Virus record (IMG/VR): IMGVR_UViG_3300031565_007256
Span: 1-21,500 of that record
Length of the DNA stretch: 21,500 nt
Source of the DNA: a virus
Strand: one strand, 5' to 3'
This document shows, piece after piece, positions 1-5,976 of this stretch. Under the pieces are notes generated by a model that saw only the letters and a list, made by a program, of their open reading frames with translations, had not been told where the DNA came from and ran no database searches. The position numbers were made by a program, and so were the translations under genes. Within the stretch, counting starts at the first letter, position 1. Every line of letters starts with the position of its first letter.

Positions 1-329
1 TAGAGGAGTATAAGCAGGTCATCCTCTCTGTCAAGTCCTGGCATTTACAGCCCAGCATGGTCAGAGATTTACGCGGAACAATCGAACGTGAACAGGCCGC
101 AGTCGGAATCTTATTAACACTTGAACAACCAAGCCGAGGGATGACACAAGAGGCCAAAGAAGCCGGGTTCTACCAAAACCCATTGATGGCTGGACAGAAT
201 TTTGACAGAGTCCAGATTGTGACGGTCGAAGACATGCTCGAAGGAAAACGCTTGACATTACCAATGACACATGATGTCTTGAAAAAAGCGAAGTCGCAAA
301 CACGGGGAGGGCAAGAACTATTATTCTAA
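1..329 (+). CDS. DNA methyltransferase with restriction-nuclease-like C-terminus (3' end only)
   Basis: Only the last 108 residues are present; the reading frame is open from base 3 and enters from outside the window, so the ATG at 57 is internal. The visible part reads YKQVILSVKSWH, then MVRDLRGTIERE, then GILLTLEQPSRGMTQEAKEAG, and ends near VEDMLEGKRLTLP. This order (a short beta strand ending in V-K, the VRDLRGTxERE helix, LxTLExPxxxMxxEAxxAGFY, then xxVEDxLEGK) is what I know from the C-terminal restriction-endonuclease-like domain found on many N4/N6 DNA methyltransferases of phages and bacteria. The methylase domain itself lies upstream and cannot be seen. In a phage it would most likely modify phage DNA against host restriction. 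Family placement is from recognition; whether the nuclease-like domain is active cannot be judged. Confidence 0.7.
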   Translation, partial: EEYKQVILSVKSWHLQPSMVRDLRGTIEREQAAVGILLTLEQPSRGMTQEAKEAGFYQNPLMAGQNFDRVQIVTVEDMLEGKRLTLPMTHDVLKKAKSQTRGGQELLF

Positions 330-342
330 TGAGGTAAATGTA

Positions 343-519
343 ATGAAAAATATGAATACAAAGATATTTACGGAGATGAGGCTTCTTTTTTGTAATTGGT
401 GTTTTAGTATTGCTCTGTGGCTTGCACCACAGAATGATCCTGAAGGATTGATTATCATTGAAACGATAAGAACATGGGCGATACAAACAAAAAGTTACAT
501 ATATCTTCATCGCATTTAA
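343..519 (+). CDS. small hypothetical phage protein (58 aa)
   Basis: An ATG follows a GAGG ribosome site (331-334) with 8 bases between them, 13 bases after the methyltransferase stop. The product begins MKNMNTKIFTEMRLLFCNWC, continues with a hydrophobic stretch FSIALWLAPQNDPEG and ends IKTxxY-like at TKSYIYLHRI. It resembles small proteins of no known function that sit in phage late regions and carry an LWLAP-type segment. The hydrophobic part is too short and broken by N, C and P to be a confident membrane helix. Its TAA stop is followed by GCC and then the GTG start of the next ORF in the same frame, so the two are probably co-translated. Confidence 0.55.
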   Translation: MKNMNTKIFTEMRLLFCNWCFSIALWLAPQNDPEGLIIIETIRTWAIQTKSYIYLHRI

Positions 520-522
520 GCC

Positions 523-714
523 GTGAAAAAAATTATCATCTGCACACAGTGCGGACGAAGAGGGATCCTAAAAGGGCATGACCTTTGCCCTGTATGCTAT
601 GACAAAACCCCGCACCGTGTCGCCTACTTCGTCGCCTATAGAGCAACCCCAGCATATAAAAAGAAACGTATTATTTATGACATCAAATACTATTTGAAAT
701 CCTCAAATACCTAG
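523..714 (+). CDS. small zinc-ribbon-like protein (63 aa)
   Basis: It starts at a GTG; there is no strong SD (only AAG just upstream), so translation likely depends on ribosomes finishing the upstream ORF three bases before. The product has CTQCG near residues 7-11 and CPVCYD near residues 22-27, a CxxC...CxxC pair 12 residues apart that is typical of a zinc ribbon. The rest is basic and tyrosine-rich (YRATPAYKKKRIIYDIKYY), which would suit nucleic-acid binding. Nothing shows its target. It ends before a short gap that holds a promoter-like sequence. Confidence 0.55.
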   Translation: MKKIIICTQCGRRGILKGHDLCPVCYDKTPHRVAYFVAYRATPAYKKKRIIYDIKYYLKSSNT

Positions 715-741
715 CTATCACGAATGCCACAAGGTGTTCTC

Positions 742-780
742 AAAAAAAAAATTGACTTTATTGGCAGCACTGCATATATT
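742..780 (+). promoter_or_regulatory. putative sigma70-type promoter before the portal gene
   Basis: TTGACT (752-757) and TATATT (775-780) are separated by exactly 17 bases and preceded by a run of nine A (742-750, continuing into 751), which could act like an UP element. This is the best promoter match I saw in the window. The predicted RNA start (about 787) lies almost on the portal ATG at 789, so the message would be nearly leaderless unless the real portal start is different. It could therefore also be a chance match in AT-rich DNA. Confidence 0.35.
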
Positions 781-788
781 ATAGGTAT

Positions 789-2723
789 ATGCAGATACGT
801 GAATATATTCAATCAATTTTTCGTGCAATTATCCAGCCCTGGGGAAGGGCCGAAGACACAGAATATACGTGGACGCAAGGCTCGCCCGATGACGTTGAAC
901 AGCGGTATGGACTTACCCCTTTTTATGAGGCGTCGTTGACCCCTTATGTCTTTGCCGCAATGAACATGCGAAAACATGTGGCGTCATTATTTGTGTCGGC
1001 AACGGGATTGAAACCAAATGACACGGGAGCATACTTTCCCCCTCAAATTATTCCCCCCCCATTTTCGCAGACCATAGACCAACAACATCTTGAATTTACA
1101 CAATGGCAATACGATGAGGCGTTGGAACGGGATTTTAGCGAAATTTTGCGAGATGCCTTAGATTCCACATTGACCTATGGGCGGGCAGTTATCGAAAATA
1201 TGTGGACACGAGGGGAAACCCCGTTCTCAAAGACACCCCTTGTGTATGCTACTAACTTTCAGGATAAAGACCCGGAGCGGTTTATCCTGAATCCACAAGA
1301 CAGAGAACCCGGTATCTATGAAAAACAATCATATTTTGATGACTCCAACCTTGAACGGATGCCAGACAGGAAATTTATGGTCATCACCAACCATGGATAT
1401 TTTCAGAATCCCTATGGCATTGCAGAACTGCGGCCACTCTTCGACACACTGAAAGGGATTAAGGAAGGATGGAAAAACTGGAATAGAGGCATTGAAAGGG
1501 CAGGTACAGGGCAATGGATGGGAACGTATCCCAAAACAAAATCAGGGAAAGATACTGACCGAGCACAGTGGCGGGCGAAGTTTTTAGCGGATCTGACCAA
1601 AATGTCATCTGATAAGGTGATCATTAAAGAAGAGGGGGTTTTGATTGAAGCCTTAAAAGCAGAGATAGAAAGTTCCGCGTTTCAATCCAATATTGAATTA
1701 GCCATAAGAATTGTGTCAATTGTGTTATTACACAATCCCACAGCCCTCTTAGATGGACAATACGGGAGCTATGGCGCCGAAGAATCCAAAGGAACACGGG
1801 CAAAATCAGAACTTCAACAGGACGATGCTAATATGCTGTCTAATGCCTGGACATACCAGGCTATCCCCTGGGGGATTGATTATAACTGGTCAGATGTGCA
1901 GGTATATCCCTGGTTGCAAATAATCCAGCCTGAGCGGATTGTCCCGGCAACGCCCAAAGATCAAGAACAAAATATCAATGCACAGCAAGAGGAAGAACCT
2001 GAAAAAGAAAAAAGCGAAGTAGAAGAAGAAAAAGAATTTATTCAGATCTATCAGGACAAAGAAGGCGAAGAGGAAGAGAAACCATCAACGATTAAGAACT
2101 TCCCGGCAAAGGCTCCGGCTCCTGACATCTTTGGAAAAGTTGCAAAGGATGCAAAAAAAGCATTGGATGCAATGCCTGTATATAACAAACAAGATTTTGA
2201 CGGTTTACCTCAAAAAGATAAAGAAAATAGCTTTACAATCTCCTCTCTAGGAAGTACAAAGGGACGTACTGAGCTTATCACACGGTTAAAAAATGAAATT
2301 GCAGACACGTTAAAGCTAACGAATGAGGCGGAAGCCTGGGAAGTATACCGGAAGAAAGCGAGAACAATCTTTGTAGGGGCGTCTATTCCCTTCGAAGAGG
2401 AGAAACTCATCGCTTCGTTTCGGTTTGCACGAAGCAAAGCGTATTCAGACGGTACAATGGAACTCGCGCAACGGGAAAAAGATTCGATTCACGGTCTTAT
2501 CCAAATGACCGCGAATGATTCAGATGTTCGTGCCTCACATAGGGCTTATCATAAGGTCATCCGTCCTATTGATGATCCTATATGGGAGAAGATAAGAGCC
2601 CCTATAGAATTTGACTGTCGTTGTTGGGAAGAAATTATTACCAAAGAAATGTTTGAGGCCGACCCGGTAAGATATGCCTATACTAAAAAACTTCCCGAAA
2701 TAGTACCAAAGAGGTTCAGCTGA
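789..2723 (+). CDS. portal protein fused to Mu-F-like minor head protein (644 aa)
   Basis: Residues 1-390 look like the DUF935/Mu gp29 portal family. There is a conserved middle block around 196-245 (KFMVITNHGYFQNPYG, then LKGIKEGWKNWN and GTYPKT), and near 300-360 the block ELAIRIVSIVLLHNPTAL, then GSYGAEES and a DDAN-containing helix. A very acidic linker follows (about 398-432). Residues 480-625 resemble the Mu gpF/SPP1 gp7 head-morphogenesis domain, ending with the diagnostic TANDSDVRASHRAYHK (574-589), DDPIW (595-599) and FDCRC (608-612). The portal forms the ring at one capsid vertex through which DNA is packaged; MuF-like proteins sit with it inside the procapsid. Separate genes are common, so the fusion is notable. 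AGG (783-785) is only three bases from the ATG, so the start is not firmly fixed. No terminase is in view; it may lie upstream. Confidence 0.85.
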   Translation: MQIREYIQSIFRAIIQPWGRAEDTEYTWTQGSPDDVEQRYGLTPFYEASLTPYVFAAMNMRKHVASLFVSATGLKPNDTGAYFPPQIIPPPFSQTIDQQHLEFTQWQYDEALERDFSEILRDALDSTLTYGRAVIENMWTRGETPFSKTPLVYATNFQDKDPERFILNPQDREPGIYEKQSYFDDSNLERMPDRKFMVITNHGYFQNPYGIAELRPLFDTLKGIKEGWKNWNRGIERAGTGQWMGTYPKTKSGKDTDRAQWRAKFLADLTKMSSDKVIIKEEGVLIEALKAEIESSAFQSNIELAIRIVSIVLLHNPTALLDGQYGSYGAEESKGTRAKSELQQDDANMLSNAWTYQAIPWGIDYNWSDVQVYPWLQIIQPERIVPATPKDQEQNINAQQEEEPEKEKSEVEEEKEFIQIYQDKEGEEEEKPSTIKNFPAKAPAPDIFGKVAKDAKKALDAMPVYNKQDFDGLPQKDKENSFTISSLGSTKGRTELITRLKNEIADTLKLTNEAEAWEVYRKKARTIFVGASIPFEEEKLIASFRFARSKAYSDGTMELAQREKDSIHGLIQMTANDSDVRASHRAYHKVIRPIDDPIWEKIRAPIEFDCRCWEEIITKEMFEADPVRYAYTKKLPEIVPKRFS

Positions 2724-2778
2724 ATGATTTATTTTTTTATTCGGCAAAATAGTAGATTGTTCAAAAGCAAAAAAGAAT

Positions 2779-3027
2779 ATGAGTCCAGAACTAAGTGATT
2801 TACTGATGAGAAAACTAGATATTAAGGATGGCGATATTGTAGTTATTGACCATTTACCGAGATATGATAAAGTCGCAAAGGAATCTATTATTCAACTGTC
2901 TCAACATCTTTTAGAGCAGAATAAGCATATAACTTTTATTGGATTGCATGAACACCAAACGCTCCAAACACTCAACGAAGAAGAAATGAATAAACTCGGT
3001 TGGTTTAAAAAAAACAGTAATATTTGA
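2779..3027 (+). CDS. hypothetical protein (82 aa)
   Basis: Not recognised. The product begins MSPELSDLLMRKLDIKDGD, followed by a likely beta strand (IVVIDHLP), a helix (KVAKESIIQLSQHLLEQN), another strand (ITFIGLH) and a short helix (LNEEEMNKLGW). It therefore looks like a small alpha/beta fold of roughly beta-alpha-beta-alpha order. It has no signal peptide, membrane segment or metal motif. SD is weak (AAAAGAAT just upstream). A 24-codon mini-ORF starting at the portal stop (TGAATG, 2721-2726) overlaps its start and could deliver ribosomes to it. Similar small alpha/beta proteins of unknown role sit between portal and protease genes in some phages. Confidence 0.6.
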   Translation: MSPELSDLLMRKLDIKDGDIVVIDHLPRYDKVAKESIIQLSQHLLEQNKHITFIGLHEHQTLQTLNEEEMNKLGWFKKNSNI

Positions 3028-3046
3028 CAGAAATTTGAACGGCATA

Positions 3047-3079
3047 GGTTATTGAAAGACCGTACATCTAACAATAACT
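3047..3079 (+). repeat. hairpin in the leader of the protease gene
   Basis: GTTATTG (3048-3054) is the exact reverse complement of CAATAAC (3072-3078), extended by a G-U pair (3047/3079), with a 17-base loop. It stands 9 bases before the terminator-shaped hairpin, so the leader could fold as two consecutive stems. Confidence 0.4.
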
Positions 3080-3088
3080 GAAGAAATT

Positions 3089-3136
3089 AGGCGGCGATAT
3101 GGGTAGCCCATACTACTCATATTTTCCGCCTTTTTT
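3089..3136 (+). terminator. terminator-shaped hairpin (possible attenuator) before the protease gene
   Basis: The outer stem AGGCGG (3089-3094) pairs exactly with CCGCCT (3126-3131). After a small internal loop (CG against TTT), ATATGGGTAG (3097-3106) pairs with CTACTCATAT (3113-3122), including one G-U pair, around a 6-base loop. Six T follow (3131-3136). This is the form of a rho-independent terminator reading rightward. It lies only 14 bases before a gene of the same strand, between portal and protease, where a full stop of transcription would be costly. Partial termination or controlled read-through is more likely. Confidence 0.65.
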
Positions 3137-3152
3137 CGTGCCTGCTACCCAT
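3099..3152 (+). promoter_or_regulatory. alternative stem that would sequester the protease start codon
   Basis: ATGGGTAGC (3099-3107) is the perfect reverse complement of GCTACCCAT (3144-3152), whose last two bases are the first two of the ATG at 3151. The left arm is the same sequence used in the terminator stem, so the two folds exclude each other: one ends transcription, the other hides the start codon. There is no SD in the 15 bases before this ATG, which also suggests unusual control of initiation. The regulatory role is inference; the base complementarity is seen. Confidence 0.45.
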
Positions 3153-4404
3153 GAAAGTAGAAGAATATAGCACATTTTTTGATGTCCCTCTGCTGAGGGC
3201 CGGGACATTTTACCCTGGGAACATGAAGGGAAAATCATTCTCATACACTGACGAAGAGCTAGAGCGTATGGCGGCTGATACAAACGAGGCTATGCCATAT
3301 ATTTTATCAAGTATCCAGGATGGAGAATATAAAGGGAATCCTCAGATAAAAAATGAAAAAGGCATCCCTGCAATGGTGAATATCCTTCACCAACTACACT
3401 TAAAAGACACCATGAAGACAGCCATGAAAGATGTCACCGTTGAATTTGCTACGCAACTTATAGACGGCGTGAAATGGCTGACCGGAACACTCCGAAACAT
3501 CCCCCAAGAATGGGCGGCATTTATCGAGGAACAATTTCCGCTGCGAAGCATCGAAATTTTGCCGCCGATAAAAGACCCGAAAACGGGTAAAGTTTGGAAT
3601 AAATTAGTCAGAGGAATTAGCTTTCTCGACAGGTTGACAATGCCAGCCGTTCGAGACCAGCCGACATCCTTTGCTGTCGAATTTATGGAGGAAGGCGAAA
3701 GCGAAACGAACGTCTTGACGTTGTATTCGCAATTTGATCATCGAGAACAACAAAAGGAGACAACACACATGCCAGAAAAACTCAAAAAAGAAGAAGGGAA
3801 AACCACGTCTATCCCAACAAAAGAGAATAACGCAGTGCCACACGGGGGAGACATCGCCGACGACATGGCAGCAGAACTGAATGCTATGAAAGTACGACAG
3901 GCGAAGGCAGACACGCTCATCCAGGAGATGCAAGAACACCTGAGAGCGAAAGATAATATGATCCAGTCACTTGAACGTGGGTTGCAACAAGAACAGGACG
4001 TGACGAAACAACAGCACGTCAAATTATTTTTTGACCGAATGGCGCATGAGCATCACGCAAGCCCAAAGGCTGTGAAGCTTATGACCCCGTTTTTACTCAA
4101 TGGGCCTGGGAGTGTCATTGAGTTTGCCGACGGGGAAAAAGATTTCACGGCGGCACTTGAGAACTGTTTTGAGACGTTGCTTAAAGAGCATGACAGTCTT
4201 GTTGTGCCGGTTGGGGAATTTGCGGCACAGAAAGAGTATCATGACCCATCAGAGAAACCACTCACCAAGACAGAAATTCAAGAATCGCATATTGCCGAAT
4301 TCGCAGAGGCCGCAAAGCCTTATGTCAATGACCCGAACGACCCTGAACAGGTATGGTTGAAAGCTCGCGAAATGGCAATCAATAAATACCCAAAAGCATT
4401 TTAG
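3151..4404 (+). CDS. prohead protease-scaffold protein (417 aa)
   Basis: Residues 1-200 are read as a Mu I-like capsid assembly protease: STFFDVPLLRAGTF near the start, then GVKWLTGTLRNIPQEWAAF and RSIEILPP, then KLVRGISFLDRLTMPAV. The pattern (a strand block, a helix facing an S-x-E strand, then a gxxxLxxxxxPAv block) is what phage proteases of this group show. The serine in RSIEI is a candidate catalytic residue, but I cannot place its partner histidine, so activity is not proven. Residues 207-417 are a scaffold: Lys/Glu-rich, with a long predicted coiled coil (about 238-290, MKVRQAKADTLIQEMQ and following) and a helical C-terminus ending near WLKAREMAINKYPKAF. The start has no SD and is covered by a possible RNA stem. 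It sits between portal and decoration/capsid genes, the usual place. Confidence 0.7.
   Translation: MKVEEYSTFFDVPLLRAGTFYPGNMKGKSFSYTDEELERMAADTNEAMPYILSSIQDGEYKGNPQIKNEKGIPAMVNILHQLHLKDTMKTAMKDVTVEFATQLIDGVKWLTGTLRNIPQEWAAFIEEQFPLRSIEILPPIKDPKTGKVWNKLVRGISFLDRLTMPAVRDQPTSFAVEFMEEGESETNVLTLYSQFDHREQQKETTHMPEKLKKEEGKTTSIPTKENNAVPHGGDIADDMAAELNAMKVRQAKADTLIQEMQEHLRAKDNMIQSLERGLQQEQDVTKQQHVKLFFDRMAHEHHASPKAVKLMTPFLLNGPGSVIEFADGEKDFTAALENCFETLLKEHDSLVVPVGEFAAQKEYHDPSEKPLTKTEIQESHIAEFAEAAKPYVNDPNDPEQVWLKAREMAINKYPKAF
3753..3759 (+). promoter_or_regulatory. internal ribosome binding site for scaffold
   Basis: AAAGGAG lies inside the protease coding sequence, 9 bases before an in-frame ATG at 3769. 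It is much stronger than anything before the upstream start at 3151, so it should decide most scaffold synthesis. Confidence 0.65.
3769..4404 (+). CDS. nested scaffold protein (211 aa, internal start in protease gene)
   Basis: The ATG at 3769 is codon 207 of the longer ORF, in frame, and has its own SD (AAAGGAG). The product begins MPEKLKKEEGK, which is exactly where the sequence changes from the globular protease part to a charged, low-complexity linker and coiled coil. Phage Mu (I and Z) and lambda (C and Nu3) make free scaffold in the same nested way, giving a few protease-scaffold fusions and many plain scaffolds in the procapsid core. By that model this protein would coat the inside of the growing shell, bind the capsid protein through its helical C-terminus and be cut out on maturation. 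The nested start is seen; the use is inferred. Confidence 0.65.
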   Translation: MPEKLKKEEGKTTSIPTKENNAVPHGGDIADDMAAELNAMKVRQAKADTLIQEMQEHLRAKDNMIQSLERGLQQEQDVTKQQHVKLFFDRMAHEHHASPKAVKLMTPFLLNGPGSVIEFADGEKDFTAALENCFETLLKEHDSLVVPVGEFAAQKEYHDPSEKPLTKTEIQESHIAEFAEAAKPYVNDPNDPEQVWLKAREMAINKYPKAF

Positions 4405-4416
4405 GAGGAAACTATT

Positions 4417-4809
4417 ATGGCCTACACAACTCATGGCGAACGATGGGATACACAAGATGTCTTTACCGCAACGGCTGGCGAAGCTATTGCCTTTGCACGA
4501 GCTTGTGTCAAGTTTGAAAGCGAAGGTGTCGTCATTAAAACGGTGGCTGATACTGACGTTGCTGTGGGATTATCAGCAGACATCTATGCTGATGAAGAGC
4601 AGTGTGAATATTTACAGCGCGGACGTTTAGATTTTATCGCTGGGGGAACTATCGCCGTTGGCGATCAACTCTGTCCTGATGACGGCACGGCTGGGCGTAT
4701 TAGAACAGCGATAGCCGGTGACTTAGTGGTCGGGACAGCAACTGTTGCCGCTTCTGTTGGTGAAAAATGCACAGGCGATTTCGATTTTGTCGCCGCAACC
4801 GTACTTTAG
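4417..4809 (+). CDS. capsid decoration (cement) protein, DUF2190-like (130 aa)
   Basis: SD AGGAGG overlaps the previous stop (about 4402-4409), with the ATG 8 bases later. The product is small, rich in Ala, Gly, Val and Asp. It has a run of short strands: TATAGEAIAFARACVKFE, then VAVGLSADIYADEEQ, then the motif GGTIAVGDQLCPDDGTAGRI. The phrase in which a parameter is 'on by GD at ... DG.GR' (AVGDQLxxDDGTAGRI) is typical of DUF2190-type phage head proteins placed just before the major capsid gene. It probably binds the outer face of the shell and stabilises the head. The position between scaffold and capsid genes supports this strongly. It could alternatively be a lambda gpD-type trimeric protein; the two have the same role. 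Confidence 0.75.
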   Translation: MAYTTHGERWDTQDVFTATAGEAIAFARACVKFESEGVVIKTVADTDVAVGLSADIYADEEQCEYLQRGRLDFIAGGTIAVGDQLCPDDGTAGRIRTAIAGDLVVGTATVAASVGEKCTGDFDFVAATVL

Positions 4810-4822
4810 GAGGTACATTATT

Positions 4823-5920
4823 ATGGCAGAAATTAGGAACCGCGACCTCATCAAAGAGGTTGCCAAAGCCAGCCCGTTATTCGGAAGCATCCGATGGGAT
4901 ATCCCAGGCGGCCAAATAACAACAGAATTATCAGCACATAACCATCAGGTCGCAGAGTATGCGACAAAAGAAAAATTTCGGACACTGGACTCAAAGGCGT
5001 CGGCGATGTATAAAGATCCCGATCAAATTTATATCGCAGACCAGGTGGCTCCGTTTTTCCCCCGTCCGGATCTGATCGGGTCATATCGTAAGATTGATGA
5101 AAAGACGTTCTATACACGCCCAAAAGTGGGAGCCGCGAAGAACACTCCGCCGAACCGTATTGATTGGGGCGACTCTCTGGTGAATTACGATTTGACTGGG
5201 CGCGCTTTGTCGATTTATTTGAGCCGGATTGACTTAGATCAGGCAAAAACGCAATACGGTAGTGAACAGCGTTACCGAGAGTTGGCGCGTATGTTTTTGA
5301 CACGGTTGTTAGTGTTAGACCGTGAAATCACCGTTGCCAGCCTCTATCAGACAACAGGGAATTTCGACGCTGGCTTTACGGCGACCGCCTCACCGTTATG
5401 GAGCTCGTCCTCAGCAACCATTCTTGGCGACATGGCAACGGCTGAAGATGCGCTTCTTGCTCCGCGAGACATGACGATTATTGCACATAATGTCTACCGT
5501 GAGATGCAGAAAAACACCTTAATCACAGGCGCATCCACTGTTTCAGGCAGCAAACGGCAAGAATTGCAGACGTATGTCAATAAGGAAGCTATCGAGAATT
5601 ATTTAGATTCTTCGGTCATTGTCGGATCTGCTCGTTATGACTCATCGCCGAAAACTCCGGCAACGCTTACGATGTCGCGTATTTGGGAGGACTATGTCAC
5701 GGTTTGTCATTTGTCTTCTGACCCAAGTTCTGAAATTGCGAGTCCTTGCGTCAGAACATTCATCCTTGATAGTAATGTTGTCCCGAATTATCAGGGTTGG
5801 AGTGTCAAAGTTGTCCCGGATGACTCTACTCTGGCGGGCGGCGAATTGATGATGCTTGGATATTTCGCGCAAGAAAAAGTGTTCGCACAGAAAAATATGT
5901 ACTCGATTAAAGCATTATAA
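4823..5920 (+). CDS. major capsid protein (365 aa)
   Basis: The true start is the ATG at 4823, chosen because AGGAGG (4808-4813) overlaps the upstream stop with 9 bases to spare; the longer frame from 4745 would run through the previous gene. The product starts MAEIRNRDLIKEVAKASPLF. It has the features I associate with HK97-fold capsid proteins of this group: QIYIADQVAPFFPRPDLIG near residues 64-82, a strand block with KTFYTRPKV, a helix block RELARMFLTRLLVLDREITVA around 155-175, and a YQTTGNF segment after it. There is no long N-terminal scaffold (delta) domain, which fits a separate scaffold gene. It should build the icosahedral shell with the decoration protein. Neighbours on both sides agree. 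Confidence 0.85.
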   Translation: MAEIRNRDLIKEVAKASPLFGSIRWDIPGGQITTELSAHNHQVAEYATKEKFRTLDSKASAMYKDPDQIYIADQVAPFFPRPDLIGSYRKIDEKTFYTRPKVGAAKNTPPNRIDWGDSLVNYDLTGRALSIYLSRIDLDQAKTQYGSEQRYRELARMFLTRLLVLDREITVASLYQTTGNFDAGFTATASPLWSSSSATILGDMATAEDALLAPRDMTIIAHNVYREMQKNTLITGASTVSGSKRQELQTYVNKEAIENYLDSSVIVGSARYDSSPKTPATLTMSRIWEDYVTVCHLSSDPSSEIASPCVRTFILDSNVVPNYQGWSVKVVPDDSTLAGGELMMLGYFAQEKVFAQKNMYSIKAL

Positions 5921-5927
5921 CGATATT

Positions 5928-5952
5928 AGCGCCTTACTATGAGTAAGGCGCT
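5928..5952 (+). terminator. strong hairpin after the major capsid gene
   Basis: AGCGCCTTACT (5928-5938) and AGTAAGGCGCT (5942-5952) form an 11-bp perfect stem around ATG. It lies 8 bases after the capsid stop. Only CTTAAAA follows, with no real T run, so it is a poor terminator on its own. A stem here could slow read-through or protect the 3' end of the abundant capsid message, lowering expression of the genes beyond it. Confidence 0.55.
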
Positions 5953-5976
5953 CTTAAAATATAGGAGAAACATCAC

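Noticed and set aside
61-510. 149-codon ORF on the minus strand
   Set aside because: It overlaps the methyltransferase end and the small ORF on the plus strand, has no SD and reads as an irregular mix rich in R, S, L and F.
724-939. 71-codon ORF on the plus strand at the portal start
   Set aside because: It lies mostly within the portal gene in another frame, without SD and without family likeness.
2724-2798. 24-codon mini-ORF starting at the portal stop (TGAATG)
   Set aside because: It is too short to call as a gene; it may only help ribosomes reach the ORF at 2779.
3024-3054. Promoter with perfect TTGACA at 3024-3029
   Set aside because: No acceptable -10 box lies 16-18 bases downstream (GGTTAT or TAGGTT at best), so it was not listed.
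4745-4822. Upstream extension of the capsid ORF
   Set aside because: It lies inside the decoration gene, and AGGAGG fits the ATG at 4823.
4851-5303. 150-codon ORF on the minus strand inside the major capsid gene
   Set aside because: It is the antisense shadow of a well supported capsid gene and has no start signal.
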